NCBI RefSeq assembly: GCF_020103695.1
Contig: NZ_JAHXBF010000027.1
Coordinates: forward strand, 78,679 to 142,678
Direction: 5' to 3'
From: Hyalangium versicolor
Lineage (GTDB): Bacteria; Myxococcota; Myxococcia; Myxococcales; Myxococcaceae
DNA: 64,000 nucleotides
Below are positions 36,335 through 45,887 of the stretch, piece by piece. A model generated the notes under the pieces. It worked only from the letters and a program-made list of their open reading frames with translations. It was not told where the DNA came from and searched no databases. Positions within the stretch are counted from its first letter, which is position 1. The number at the start of each line of letters is the position of its first letter. The translations under genes were made by a program, and so were the position numbers.

Positions 36335-37240
36335 ATGCGCCTTCGAACGTGCAGTGCCCCGCTGCTTCTACTTCTACTCTCCGCCTGCGCCACGATGGAC
36401 CCGCGCGCGGGAGAGTTGACGGCTCCGCATCCGAGACTCACCAATCTTCAGCGTGCGGCGCTGTACCCCTGGACGGATGACGGGCAGTGCGTGGTGCGAG
36501 AAGCCTCCAACGAATGGCCACTCCTGGCGGAGCGGTGCTTTCACGCTCTTGAGCGCGACAGGGTCAGGTTCCGGGATGTCACCAAAAGATGCGCTGTCGC
36601 CTACGCGGATGCCGCCGCTCCCGCGGTCGTGGCCCTCTGTGTCTTTGCGGCACCCGAGATCGTCGTCGGTGCAGTGATTGTTGTTGGCGCGGTGGTGGTG
36701 GCAGCCGCGATCCAAGAGGGGATTGATGCTTACCAACGGAATGCATCCCGCGAGCGTGCGAAGCTCAAGACGCAACCGAGACCCGCTGAGGAACCGTTAA
36801 CGAACCGAACACCAAAGCCAGAGACGTCGCCCACTGAAGATTTCTTCCCAGTACCAGACTCCAACCCGCGCCGTCCGGAGTGCGAGGCCATCCCGGTGCC
36901 GCGCGCATCCAGAGATGATCCGCATAACGAGTGCGCCGACAAGTTTCCGCCCAACCGTTATCCCGGCATGGACGTGAGTGTGGGAGGAACACGCTTCGAT
37001 GCGTTGCAAGTCGGTGTGCGCGTGCTGTGGGAGATCAAGACTCATCAATTTGATAAATATAATTCCTTCGTCCAGGAGATGGAGATCAAGAAGGAACTCA
37101 AGCAACTCAGAAAGGAGCGAGCCATCGCCGTGGCCTGTGGATATGACTTCGTCGTCGGGGTGAGCACCCAAGCGCACAAAGCCGCTCTGCTGAAAGAGGA
37201 TCGGTTCCTCACAATCGTCGTCACGGGATGCACACGATGA
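36335..37240 (+). CDS. Lipoprotein toxin with DUF6310-like nuclease domain (SitA-like)
   Basis: A 301-aa lipoprotein. AAAGGA 7 nt upstream supports the ATG at 36335. The signal peptide ends LLSAC (C18). A central hydrophobic part (about 95-128: FAAPEIVVGAVIVVGAVVVA) and a polar Pro-rich linker lead to a C-terminal domain (about 200-301) with PPNRYPGMDV (D213), RFDALQ (D222) and LWEIKTH (E233, K235), the D-D-ExK pattern of PD-(D/E)xK nucleases, which I recognise as the myxobacterial DUF6310 type. Myxococcus SitA toxins have this layout and pass between kin by TraA/B outer-membrane exchange. Local DNA is AT-richer than its surroundings. The immunity gene overlaps by 4 nt. Confidence 0.75.
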   Translation: MRLRTCSAPLLLLLLSACATMDPRAGELTAPHPRLTNLQRAALYPWTDDGQCVVREASNEWPLLAERCFHALERDRVRFRDVTKRCAVAYADAAAPAVVALCVFAAPEIVVGAVIVVGAVVVAAAIQEGIDAYQRNASRERAKLKTQPRPAEEPLTNRTPKPETSPTEDFFPVPDSNPRRPECEAIPVPRASRDDPHNECADKFPPNRYPGMDVSVGGTRFDALQVGVRVLWEIKTHQFDKYNSFVQEMEIKKELKQLRKERAIAVACGYDFVVGVSTQAHKAALLKEDRFLTIVVTGCTR

Positions 37241-37992
37241 CTCAGCAAACAACCCTCCACCTTATCACCTATGCGCCTGCGCTCGTGAGCAAAGACGGCC
37301 GCGCGGTTGACGTCATCCATGGAATGGAAAAGGCGCTCCCCGGCTTGCGGCTGAAGTGGCGGCTCTCAGACAGCGGGCGCCCCATCCCATTGCCACAGCG
37401 CGATGCATGGCTCTTGGAAAACATTGAGGACGGGGAATTCCCTATTGTGTGCAACGGGGACAAGAGTCACCCCGTGACGGTTTCTGGAATGGAAAATTCG
37501 GGACTGCTCAGCCCAGGCGGTCAGCCCCTGTTTGAAGTCCATGCGAAGTTGCCGCTAGATGCGGCGGTTATCGCGGCAGCGGCGGCGTTGCTTGAGAGCG
37601 TGGCGGAGGGTGCGCGCGCGTTCTGGGGGGGGGCGACGCCAGACGCCGCTGCGCTAGACATCGCGTATCAGACAGCACCCACGCTGCAAGGCCCGCCGTC
37701 CCCACTCCGGGGGTTGCCCGCACTGAAGCTATTCCATCACCTCCGCTCGCCCGAGATTCCCGCTTACCTTGGGTGGCTGAACCACTGGTCTGCTGCTGCC
37801 GCGAAGGCCATCGGGTTCCCGGACCCGGCCCGCGACGCCGACCTCCTCTCGCGGGCGCGGCGCACGTCGTCGGGTGGGTGGGTCGTGCAGCTCACGGCTA
37901 CGCCGCTTGATCTCGACAACCCCGGCCACCTGGACGCGCTCAAACGGGTCTACGCGCGCTTCCCGCAGATCGGCGGGCGCGACGCTCCGTGA
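37237..37992 (+). CDS. Putative immunity protein (DUF5953-like)
   Basis: A 251-aa cytoplasmic protein starting at an ATGA overlap with the toxin stop. It resembles DUF5953 proteins found beside DUF6310 toxins in myxobacteria: LHLITYAPALVSKDGRAVDV at the start and a C-terminal WVVQLTATPLDLDNPGHLDA with VYARFPQIGGR. No catalytic motif. By position it should neutralise the nuclease encoded upstream. The same frame stays open for 63 codons beyond its TGA stop. Confidence 0.7.
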   Translation: MTQQTTLHLITYAPALVSKDGRAVDVIHGMEKALPGLRLKWRLSDSGRPIPLPQRDAWLLENIEDGEFPIVCNGDKSHPVTVSGMENSGLLSPGGQPLFEVHAKLPLDAAVIAAAAALLESVAEGARAFWGGATPDAAALDIAYQTAPTLQGPPSPLRGLPALKLFHHLRSPEIPAYLGWLNHWSAAAAKAIGFPDPARDADLLSRARRTSSGGWVVQLTATPLDLDNPGHLDALKRVYARFPQIGGRDAP

Positions 37993-38181
37993 CCGCTCGG
38001 CTCGGGGCGCTCTGTGCGGGCGCTGGAGCGCTACCTGGAACTGGCCCCCCGTTACTGGGCCAGCACCCGGGCGCACCCCGACAGCCAGCGACTTGCTGCG
38101 GAGATCAGTCCTCTCACTGCCCCGCCGCCTCTCGTCCCGTCGCCGGAACAGGAAGCTGCGGCGAACGGATCGTCCCGATAG
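37993..38181 (+). pseudogene. In-frame extension after the immunity gene stop
   Basis: The frame of the preceding gene continues past TGA for 63 codons (including VRALERYLELAPRYWASTRA) to TAG at 38179-38181. Codon use is coding-like but there is no start codon or ribosome-binding site, so it is either the former end of a longer protein cut by a nonsense change or the tail of a lost gene. Confidence 0.35.
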
Positions 38182-38237
38182 CGCTGGTTGTGAGGGCCTC
38201 GCGTCCATCGCCCCACTCTGCGCGGCTCTCCGAGCTC

Positions 38238-38553
38238 ATGCCAGACGAGGTTCATGCCGCGGATACACTGCAACCCAGGGCGGGACAGGAGAATCGGCTT
38301 CAGCTCACCGTGAGCGCGGCGAACGACGGCACGCCCACGCAGGGAACGCGGGTGGCCTTCGAAGTGGTAGGGGGGAGCCCGCCACAGCCCAGGTCAGCCT
38401 CTGGCCGGATCAGACGAAGCTGACCCTGCGGATCCGCGCCATTCCGCCGGGCCCGACCTCGGCGGTGCCAACACTGGAGAGGACCTTCACCCTCAACGTG
38501 GCGCCGCGCCGCCCCGAGCCGGGAACTCCACCGGCTCGGCCCAGTGTGCATCC
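38238..38553 (+). pseudogene. Frameshifted Ig-like domain remnant
   Basis: Two overlapping frames together give one Ig-like beta domain: RAGQENRLQLTVSAANDGTP and RVAFEVVGGSPP in the first, then TAQVSLWPDQTKLTLRIRAI and TFTLNVAPR in the second. The switch is at or near the G-run at 38371-38376, a typical slippage site. No start or end of the parent gene remains, so this is a fragment. Confidence 0.5.
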
Positions 38554-38554
38554 T

Positions 38555-40059
38555 CTACCTCAGTGCCGCCAGGGACTCCCGAGGCAGGGTGGTCGTCTTG
38601 CACCGCAACCCTCCCTCCTCCCGGAGCATGAAATCCGTCACGAACTTGCCCGCCGCCTTGAGATGATTGCCGATGGGGACGGTCTCGATCCCCACGCTGC
38701 GGAGTTCGTCCATGAAGAGTTCGTAGGCGAAGCTGACGAACTCGCGCTCGGTCTCCAGATGATGGGGAACCAGGACCTTGTCCGGAAACAGTGCGATGCC
38801 ATTCATGAAGCAGAAATAGTAGTTCGGCTTCGTGCACTTGACGTGTCCATCATCGACCCCGGTTGGAAGGACTCCCGCGACCTCGATGACCTCGAAGCCA
38901 TGCTTCTCGAGCGTCTCTTTGGCCTTGCGGTTGATCTCGCCGTACTTCTGCTCCAGGGCGATGGCGCTATCACGCAGCAGCGTGCGGTCCGCGGAGGGCT
39001 TGAAGAAGAATGACTCGATCAACTCCCGCTGCTTCTTGAAGCTGTGCAGGACCACCCTTCCCTTGCCGACATACAGCATCTGCAGATCGATGTGGTAGGC
39101 CCACTGGGGAACGAAGAGCACGGACTTGTCTGGTGTCTCCTCGTCTCCCTCTTGCTTGAAGGCCTCGGGGGTCAGCAACAGCTCGCGAATGCGGTATTTG
39201 GCGTTCTTCCACAACAGATACTGTTCGGGAGAATAGTTGTATTTCGCGGCGCGCGACTGCAGCTTCTTCGGCCCCACGCTCTGCTCCTTGATGGGCATCT
39301 GGGCGCCGAAAGAATCGTTGTACCAAACGGAAAACACACCGATTTCGCCAACGATGAACTTCAGCCGATCCTTGTTGTTGCGCGCGGTGATGATGTTGCC
39401 GCCAGCCACGGGTTCGTTGTGCACGCCGAAGAATGTCGGAGCGCCAAAGTCCGCCCCACAGAGGCCGGCAATCACATTCGAGTTCCGGACCCCTCCGAGC
39501 ACGTTCTTTTTGTCCTGGATGGTCGTGCCAAAGGTCGAGGTGAATTGGAAGTCAGAGAGGGGCCCTTCATGGTCCGCAGGAGCGGATCCCTGTTCCAACC
39601 CAGCGCCTCGAACGAGTACGTGTGCAGCTCGATCTCGTATTTCTTGCTGATGGTCTGGATCCAGGTCGCGAACAGGCCCGCGCGCATGACCATGGCGGTG
39701 TAGCGCGGGTAGATCATGTCTTCGATGTGCCAGGCTTCGAAGGGCACATGCCAGGTCGGGACGAACTGCTTGGAGACTGGGAAGGGGCCCGACAGCGGCA
39801 CCATGTCCTTCAGCGCGATCAGCTTCTGCGACGGTGGGCGCGTCTCGAGGCGCCAGCCCGTGGGATTCTTCGATGTGGCCTTCGGCGGGGGCTTGTACGA
39901 CAGGAGCGCTTCCTTGCTCTCTCCATACAGCTCAATGGGATAGACCTTCTGGCTTCCCTTGTGCAGGTCGCAGTAGGGGCTCCTCTTGTTGCCAAACGCC
40001 AGCAAGAAGACCGTCGCCTCGTTGTTACAAGGCTCACCGAGTTTTCCGCTGCACTTCAT
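38555..40059 (-). pseudogene. Frameshifted gene, possible guanidino-group-modifying enzyme
   Basis: Two adjacent minus-strand frames make one protein of about 500 residues: the start at 40059 (MKCSGKLGEPCNNEATVFLL) runs to about 39565, then the reading moves to the frame ending at 38555. The switch is at a C-run (GGGCCCC on the minus strand); one extra C would restore the frame. The N-terminal part has a Cys4-like pattern (C..C...C..H). The C-terminal part has AGGNIITARNNKDRLKFIVGE and, at the end, EEGGLRCKTTTLPRE, which resembles the Gly-Gly-x-x-Cys active site of arginine deiminase/amidinotransferase-type enzymes. That family call is weak. GC content is lower than its neighbours, suggesting acquisition. 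Confidence 0.6.
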
Positions 40060-40559
40060 GGACTCCGTCCTCTCTCCACATGCGGCCCGACGCGCCTTCA
40101 CACTTCAACATGGCCGGAAATCCTACCTTTGGATGAACTCCCGCTCCAGGAGCGTGAAGAACAGGTTGAGGACATCCGGCACATGGGGGCCGGGGTTCAA
40201 GGGCTTGCTGGTGTCACCGTCGAGGAGCTCGACAGCCCGGACGACCACGTGAGGCATGAGCACGGTCATGGCCAGCGCCAGGCCATCTACCTGGAGCTGG
40301 CTCATTCTCCTCTTCCACCCGCGCCGCGTGGAGCACGTGGATGCGGTCCGCGTCCTTCTCGGGGGAGGACCTCTGACAGGGGCCGCCTGAGCAGTGCGCC
40401 CAGTCGTCGCGGCCAGGAGCTGTCGGCACTTGTCGCACCCATCCCCCTGGGAAGAATCATCGATCTTTTTTGCAACGGCTGACGGCCCGCCCTGTCACTC
40501 CAGCGAGGCTCGAAATCGAGTAGCCGAGCAGGGTCAATGTATTCAGACAGGAGCATGTC
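40060..40559. other. 500-bp stretch without a clear gene
   Basis: A minus-strand ORF at 40123-40305 (60 codons, MSQLQVDGLALAMTVLMPHV start) has coding-like codons and a GAGGAG only 1 nt before its ATG; it may be a real small gene or the tail of a lost one. At 40373-40400 lies a 28-bp segment matching 56351-56378 at 25 of 28 positions. I see no convincing promoter for the following LysM/CHAP gene; CAGGAG precedes its start. Confidence 0.35.
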
Positions 40560-42008
40560 ATGACTTCCAGGATCAACTCTGACTCGCCGCGGCGGGTGTC
40601 CTCGCCGCAGGTGGAGCAGAAGCCGGCCCGCAATTCCGGACCGCAGCAGGGCGCTCCCTCGCGGGGGACGGGATTCTCCTCCAGCAGCCAGTTCACCCCG
40701 AGCGCTGCCAAGCGGGGCCTGAATCTGGATGGAGCGCCCCAGTCCGTGTCACGCGCGGGCAACGGTGGGAACAGCAACCCCTACAATGATCAGAACGAGT
40801 ACGAGCACGCGCTGCACGCGGCCTACGAGCGGTACGGCGCGACGGGCGCGAGCCAGGTGCAGGTGGCGCTCAACCAGCTCGCGCGCGGACAGCAGCCCGC
40901 CCTCTCCACCGCCGTGCCCCAGGGGGGAGACGTCATGGTGTGGGGGCCGAACGCCGGCGTCTACGACGGCTCGACCGGCAAGGCGGACGGCGCCGGGCAT
41001 GTCGCCGTCGTCGAGAGCGTCACGCCGCACCCCGCCGATGCGCAGAACCCGTACGGCTCGGTCACCGTCCGCGTCTCGGAGCGCAACTGGGACTCGCAGG
41101 ATGGGCAGGTGGGCGGAGTCCCCTACCGCGACATCGATCTGCCGCTGGACGCCCAGGGCAAGGTGGTGATGCCTCCTGGGGTGGGCTTCGTCCCGCTGGC
41201 GCCGCCGAGCACGGCGCCGGCCGTGAACACGCCCGCCCCGAGCACGGGCCCGCAGAACCCAGCGTTGGGGCCCAACCCGACGCACGCGAACGACCCAAGC
41301 TTCCAGATGAACAACACGGCCGCGCATGATCCGCACCGGAGCTACTCGGACCCGAGCGGCACGAACTCGCTCAATAACTACACGCAGTGTGTGGGTTACA
41401 TCCACGACATGCCGCAGTTCGGACCGCTCATCGAGTCGCTGGCGTCGCAGCAGACGGACAACCACTACCTCTCGGCCTCGGAGATTCCGGGCAACAGCCG
41501 CGTGCCGACGGAGGGCTCGCTGATGATCTGGCAGCCTGGCCCCGCTGACGGCACGCTGGGCGGCAAGGTCGGCAGGGACGGGCACGTGGCCTACGTCGAG
41601 GACGTGCAGCGCAACTACGATCCTCCGGGTGATCCGACGGGCAAGGTGGTCTCCTACACCCTCACCATCAGTGAGGCGAACGCGAGCGGCAGCGGGAATG
41701 ACGATCGCTCGCTGAGGACGTTCACGATCGCCGCGGACGCGAACGGGCAGCCGGTGTTGCCCGACAGCGTGTCGGTGTACGACCCGAATCTGGGGGGCAG
41801 CAACAGCCCGAGCCCCGCGACGGGAGTCGCCACCCCGAGCCAGGGGAGCGAGATTGCGCACGGCTCGAACTACACGGTGGCTTCAGGAGACACGCTGACC
41901 TCTATCGCCAGCCGCGCCCATGTGACGGTGGACCAAATCCTGGCGGCCAACCCGAGCATCAAGAACCCAGACATGCTCTCGCTAGGGCAGCGCATCTTCA
42001 TCCCATAA
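40560..42008 (+). CDS. Double CHAP-like / LysM protein, probable cell-wall hydrolase
   Basis: A 482-aa protein with no Sec signal. N-terminal 80 residues are Ser/Pro/Gln-rich (MTSRINSDSPRRVSSPQVEQ), in the style of the sigma-54 cluster proteins. Two related domains follow. The first (about 75-215) has AGHVAVVESVTP but no Cys where the second has one; the second (about 260-400) has NNYTQCVGYIHDM and DGHVAYVEDV, the Cys/His pair of CHAP amidases. A LysM domain (YTVASGDTLTSIASRAHVTV, LSLGQRIFIP) closes the protein and should bind peptidoglycan. So one active and one degenerate amidase domain, plausibly used against prey or in wall turnover. Confidence 0.8.
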   Translation: MTSRINSDSPRRVSSPQVEQKPARNSGPQQGAPSRGTGFSSSSQFTPSAAKRGLNLDGAPQSVSRAGNGGNSNPYNDQNEYEHALHAAYERYGATGASQVQVALNQLARGQQPALSTAVPQGGDVMVWGPNAGVYDGSTGKADGAGHVAVVESVTPHPADAQNPYGSVTVRVSERNWDSQDGQVGGVPYRDIDLPLDAQGKVVMPPGVGFVPLAPPSTAPAVNTPAPSTGPQNPALGPNPTHANDPSFQMNNTAAHDPHRSYSDPSGTNSLNNYTQCVGYIHDMPQFGPLIESLASQQTDNHYLSASEIPGNSRVPTEGSLMIWQPGPADGTLGGKVGRDGHVAYVEDVQRNYDPPGDPTGKVVSYTLTISEANASGSGNDDRSLRTFTIAADANGQPVLPDSVSVYDPNLGGSNSPSPATGVATPSQGSEIAHGSNYTVASGDTLTSIASRAHVTVDQILAANPSIKNPDMLSLGQRIFIP

Positions 42009-42336
42009 AGGTTCATCGATCGCGAATCGAATGGGGCACAGCTTTTTCCGGTGATCACGGCCCACGGCCGCGACGTAGGACGGTGGCGTCACCGGTGCCC
42101 GTGGGGATGGCCCTGGAGTCCCCGTGCTTGCGCTGAGCCCGGGTGCGCGGTCCGGGCCACCCTGGAGGCAGGAGGCTGGAGCCGCTCTAGCGACAAGCGG
42201 CGGGGGGGACTGACGTTTCCCGCGAGCGGACGGTCGGGAGCGGCCCATCCCACCGCTCGCTCGCTGGGAGGCTGTACCTCTGGGTACGGATACTCGCGTC
42301 GTAAGTGGAGGCGTTTCCGTCCAGAATGGCGCTGGC
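42009..42336. other. Gene-free upstream region of the histidine kinase gene
   Basis: GC-rich, with stop codons in all relevant frames. TGGCGTCACCGGTGCC (42091-42106) has GG-N10-GC spacing but poor flanks, so I do not call it a promoter. Nothing else noted. Confidence 0.3.
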
Positions 42337-43896
42337 ATGTCGAGCACTTCCAGCCAGGGGGGCGGGTCCGCGGAGCCCGGTGCGCACGTTCCTGTGGAGA
42401 CGCCAGCCTGGCGCATCTTCCCGTGGTTGGATGGCTTTCTCTCGGAGGCGCTGCGTCGTGGACCGCCCGGGGAGCTCGGCCGAGCCCGGGTCGTCGCTGG
42501 CATGGTCATCGCCTTGATCGTGCTCGCCACGCTGATCTTGATCACCAGCCTCATCGGAGAGCTGCCCACGGGCTACGTCGTGGGGTCCATCGGCACCCTG
42601 GCCGGCTATGTGTGCACCCTGTTGAGCTTGGGCAGGGTCTCCTCGTCCCGTCTCCCAGCGCTGTTCCTGAGCGCGATGATGGCGTCCACGATCAGCCTGG
42701 TCTCGCTCTACGAGGGCGACGGCTATCTCGCCGCCAGCGCGGCAATGATGTTGATCACGATCCTGTCGGAATACCTGCTGGGGCCGCGCCTGGGCCTGGT
42801 CATCCTCATCCCCGTCCTTCTGGTTGTCGGAGTCATCTGCCCGCTCTGGATTCAGCTCCGGGGCGTCGAGCCCCTCGTCATGACGGAGGGGCATCGGTGG
42901 GGGCTCCACATCATCTCCGCGCTCTGCATCCTGGCGGGGTGGGCGGTGGGGGGGCTGTACAGCAGCGCGCATGCCTCCACGCATGCCGCGCTCGAGCGGG
43001 ACATCCAGGCTCGCAAGGAGGCCGAGGCCAAGCTGGGAGAGCTGCACCGCACGCTGCTGGACGTCTCGCGCCAGGCGGGGATGACGGAGATCGCCACGGG
43101 CGTGCTGCACAACGTGGGCAACACGCTCAACAGCCTCAACATCTCGGTGGGGCTCGTCACGGACCGGCTGCGCGTGTCCCGGCTCTCCATGCTGAGTGAG
43201 GTCAGCGAGATGCTGGACGAGCATTCCACGGACCTCGCGTCCTTTCTCACCGCCGACTCCCGCGGCGTCAAGCTACCCATCTACATCCGCGCGCTGTCGG
43301 CCCAACTGTCGTCCGAGCGAGATGCGCTCCTGGAGGAGATGCAGGCGGTCGGCAAGAGTGTGGACCACATCAAGTCCATCGTCCTCATGCAGCAGGAGCA
43401 CGCCCGCTACGGTGGAGTGGTGGAGCGGATCCTGGTGCCCCAACTCATCGACGACGCGCTGCGTCTGGACGCCGGCTCCTTCGAGCAGATGGGCATCGTC
43501 GTGTGGCGCGACTACGCGGAGGTGCCTCCCATTGAGGTGGATCGGTACAAGCTGCTGCAGATCCTCCTCAACCTGCTGAGCAATGCCAGGCACGCGCTGG
43601 TGGAGAGCGATGCGCCGGACAAGTACCTGAGGATCAGCGTGGGCCTCGATGAGAAGGAGGAGAGGCTGCTCATCGAGGTGGCGGACAACGGAGTGGGAGT
43701 CGAGCCCGAGAACCTGACGCGCATCTTCTCTCAGGGCTTCACCACGAAGAAGACGGGGCACGGCTTCGGCCTGCACATCAGCGCCCTGGCTGCGCAGGAG
43801 CTGCGGGGGCGGCTCTCCGTGGCGAGCGCCGGACGGGGCCAGGGCGCCACCTTCACCATCGAGCTCCCTCTCCAGCGCGAGGAGTCCGGGCGCTGA
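42337..43896 (+). CDS. Membrane sensor histidine kinase
   Basis: A 519-aa kinase. A soluble N-terminal stretch (about 50 residues) is followed by about six membrane helices (to about 215), a short coiled coil (HAALERDIQARKEAEAKLGE), a HisKA-like region with the phosphoacceptor H258 in ATGVLHNVGNTLNSLN, and a HATPase domain with the N-box (LLNLLSNARHAL), DNGVG and GHGFGLH. No periplasmic sensor domain, so the stimulus is sensed in the membrane. No receiver domain or partner regulator is adjacent. A copy of its last 100 bp occurs at 51607-51709. Confidence 0.92.
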   Translation: MSSTSSQGGGSAEPGAHVPVETPAWRIFPWLDGFLSEALRRGPPGELGRARVVAGMVIALIVLATLILITSLIGELPTGYVVGSIGTLAGYVCTLLSLGRVSSSRLPALFLSAMMASTISLVSLYEGDGYLAASAAMMLITILSEYLLGPRLGLVILIPVLLVVGVICPLWIQLRGVEPLVMTEGHRWGLHIISALCILAGWAVGGLYSSAHASTHAALERDIQARKEAEAKLGELHRTLLDVSRQAGMTEIATGVLHNVGNTLNSLNISVGLVTDRLRVSRLSMLSEVSEMLDEHSTDLASFLTADSRGVKLPIYIRALSAQLSSERDALLEEMQAVGKSVDHIKSIVLMQQEHARYGGVVERILVPQLIDDALRLDAGSFEQMGIVVWRDYAEVPPIEVDRYKLLQILLNLLSNARHALVESDAPDKYLRISVGLDEKEERLLIEVADNGVGVEPENLTRIFSQGFTTKKTGHGFGLHISALAAQELRGRLSVASAGRGQGATFTIELPLQREESGR

Positions 43897-43906
43897 ATAC
43901 GAACGC

Positions 43907-44347
43907 TCAGGGGCGGTGTTCGTCCATTCGCCAGACGAGCGCGGTGCTGACCCCGATGATGATGCAGAAAATCACATCCGTGATGAGCTGGGGTGGAACA
44001 TCAGTGAGCGACTGTCCCGGGTTCAGGAATTCGGGATCCTTGAAAGCCACGCCGGGATAGAAACAGGCAGCGGCTTGCGTGAGCCAGTAGGTCGCAAGGA
44101 ACATCGCACCCGCGAGTATGTTGGTGTGCAGGTCTCCCTTCTTCCGCCACACGAAGAACACCCCACAGGCGGCAAGCACCACCGCCATCGCCAGCGTTTG
44201 CCCACTGTGGAATTTCGCGTGCGGAGGCCAGCGGGGGTTGTAAAGGTGGGTCGCGTTCCAATCCGCGAGGTAGGCCCCAATGACCAGGACCACCGCGGTA
44301 CCACTGAGCAGCAGTCGGCCGATCAATGCCCAGTTTCGCCTCGTCAT
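43907..44347 (-). CDS. DUF6640-like four-helix membrane protein
   Basis: A 146-aa membrane protein; AAGGGG 5 nt upstream supports the ATG at 44347. Four hydrophobic helices; the outer loop after helix 1 carries DWNATHLYNPRWPPHAKFH, a motif I associate with DUF6640 proteins. Function unknown. It converges on the kinase gene (10-bp gap). Confidence 0.72.
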   Translation of the reverse strand: MTRRNWALIGRLLLSGTAVVLVIGAYLADWNATHLYNPRWPPHAKFHSGQTLAMAVVLAACGVFFVWRKKGDLHTNILAGAMFLATYWLTQAAACFYPGVAFKDPEFLNPGQSLTDVPPQLITDVIFCIIIGVSTALVWRMDEHRP

Positions 44348-44402
44348 GTTGTCCCCTTCAAGCCGTGTTGACCTTTGGTATTCGCTGGCCACCGTTCAAC
44401 CT

Positions 44403-44624
44403 CTACAGATAATCGATGACGTCCTCTGCCGATCGGATGTCGAGCCCGGGTGAGAGATGGTGGCGACCGAGCAGGAGATTCGCCCCCGCTGCGCCTCTCA
44501 GCCAGCGCAGCGCGTCAACGAGCAGCATGCGCTCGCGCTTGCCGCCGGACCGCGTGGTCAGTGCCTCCGCCAGCAACGCGAAGGCCTCGTCATCGCCGCG
44601 CATGCGGGGCGACGCTACTACCAA
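44403..44624 (-). CDS. Small hypothetical protein
   Basis: A 73-codon ORF (MVVASPRMRGDDEAFALLAE start; LVDALRWLRGAAGANLLLGR; end SAEDVIDYL) with coding-like third positions, in the 420-bp gap before the LysR gene. No family recognised and no good ribosome-binding site, so it could be the end of a lost gene. Confidence 0.35.
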   Translation of the reverse strand: MVVASPRMRGDDEAFALLAEALTTRSGGKRERMLLVDALRWLRGAAGANLLLGRHHLSPGLDIRSAEDVIDYL

Positions 44625-44765
44625 TCATTGGGGATACAAAGTGCCTCAACCGGCGTGAGAGCTTCGGCGAAAGATCGCGCTGGAAGAAGCCATCACCACG
44701 CCAGCGACCAGCGACTATCTCCAGCGCTGGCTCTGAGCGGAGCTTGCGTGTAGAGAACCTTCACG

Positions 44766-45686
44766 ATGGCCTCCACACTGCTCAACGCGCTTAACGCCTT
44801 CATCGTCGTCGCTCGGCGCCTCAGCTACGCGGCGGCGGCGCGGGACCTCGGCGTGTCGACGTCGGCGCTCAGCCAGGCGGTCCGACAGCTTGAGGAGAGG
44901 CTCGGGGTCACGTTGCTGACGCGCACCTCGCGGAGTGTCGCCCTGACCGACGCCGGCCATCGCCTGCTCGACAACGCCGGACCTGCCCTCGATCAAGCGC
45001 TCGAGTCGCTGAAGACCGTGCGGGCCAAGCGAGGCGAGGTGACGGGCCGCGTGCGCCTCAGCGTACCCAGCGCATCGGTCTCGATGGTCCTCGCGGATCT
45101 GCTCCCGCGCTTCATTGCGCGCTACCCGAAGGTGGGCGTGGAGGTCCATGTCGACGACCGCTTCGTGAACACCGTGGCCGGCGAGTTCGACGCCGGCATG
45201 CGGCTCATCGAGTCGATCGATCGCGACATGGTCCACGTCCGCCTGTCGGGCCCGACGCGCTTGGTGGTGGTCGGCGCGCCGTCGTACTTCGAGCGAAAGG
45301 GCGTGCCACAGAAGCCCCAGGATCTCCTCCAGCATGACTGCATCTGCATCCGCCGGTCCCCCAGCGGAGAGCCGTGGGCGTGGGAGCTCGAGCGTGGCAA
45401 GAAGACCTACCGCGTACCGGTTCGCGGACCGGTGACGACGAACGATGCAGAGCTGATGCGCACGATGGCTGTCGCGGGCGTGGGATTGTTCTACTCACTC
45501 GAGAACCGCGTCGAGAGCGACCTCACGTCCGGGCGCCTGCGCGTCGTCCTCGAGCCGTACACACCCGAGGTGCCGGGCCTCTACCTGTACTTCCCGAAGC
45601 GGTCGCAGGTCTCGCCCGCGCTCAAGGCGTTCGTCGAGATCGCTCGCGAGCAGGTGAAGGCTGGCCGGGCGGGCGGAGCAACGTAA
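44766..45686 (+). CDS. LysR-family transcriptional regulator
   Basis: A 306-aa regulator with the N-terminal winged helix (NAFIVVARRLSYAAAARDLG, VSTSALSQAVRQLEERLGVT, LLTRTSRSVALTDAG) and a periplasmic-binding-protein-like effector domain (VRLSVPSASVSMVLADLLPR; VRLSGPTRLVVVGAPSYFER). Length is typical. It is followed in the same direction by an aldo/keto reductase gene and an oxidoreductase/hydrolase island, its likely targets. GC here is a little lower than in the core genes. Confidence 0.93.
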   Translation: MASTLLNALNAFIVVARRLSYAAAARDLGVSTSALSQAVRQLEERLGVTLLTRTSRSVALTDAGHRLLDNAGPALDQALESLKTVRAKRGEVTGRVRLSVPSASVSMVLADLLPRFIARYPKVGVEVHVDDRFVNTVAGEFDAGMRLIESIDRDMVHVRLSGPTRLVVVGAPSYFERKGVPQKPQDLLQHDCICIRRSPSGEPWAWELERGKKTYRVPVRGPVTTNDAELMRTMAVAGVGLFYSLENRVESDLTSGRLRVVLEPYTPEVPGLYLYFPKRSQVSPALKAFVEIAREQVKAGRAGGAT

Positions 45687-45887
45687 AGTTTTTCTAAACC
45701 CCGCATGCAGTTCATGCCGGTTTCGAGTTCAGAGGGCCGGACGTATCTTGCTGGCATGAGCGAGATGACGAAGCGGCAGCTCGGCCATGGGTACGGAAAC
45801 GCAGTCGACCTGCGCTCGGGCGTCGCGCTCATTCGCGTAACATGACCGCGCGCGTCGTTCATGGGCCATGAGAAAGGACAAACGACC

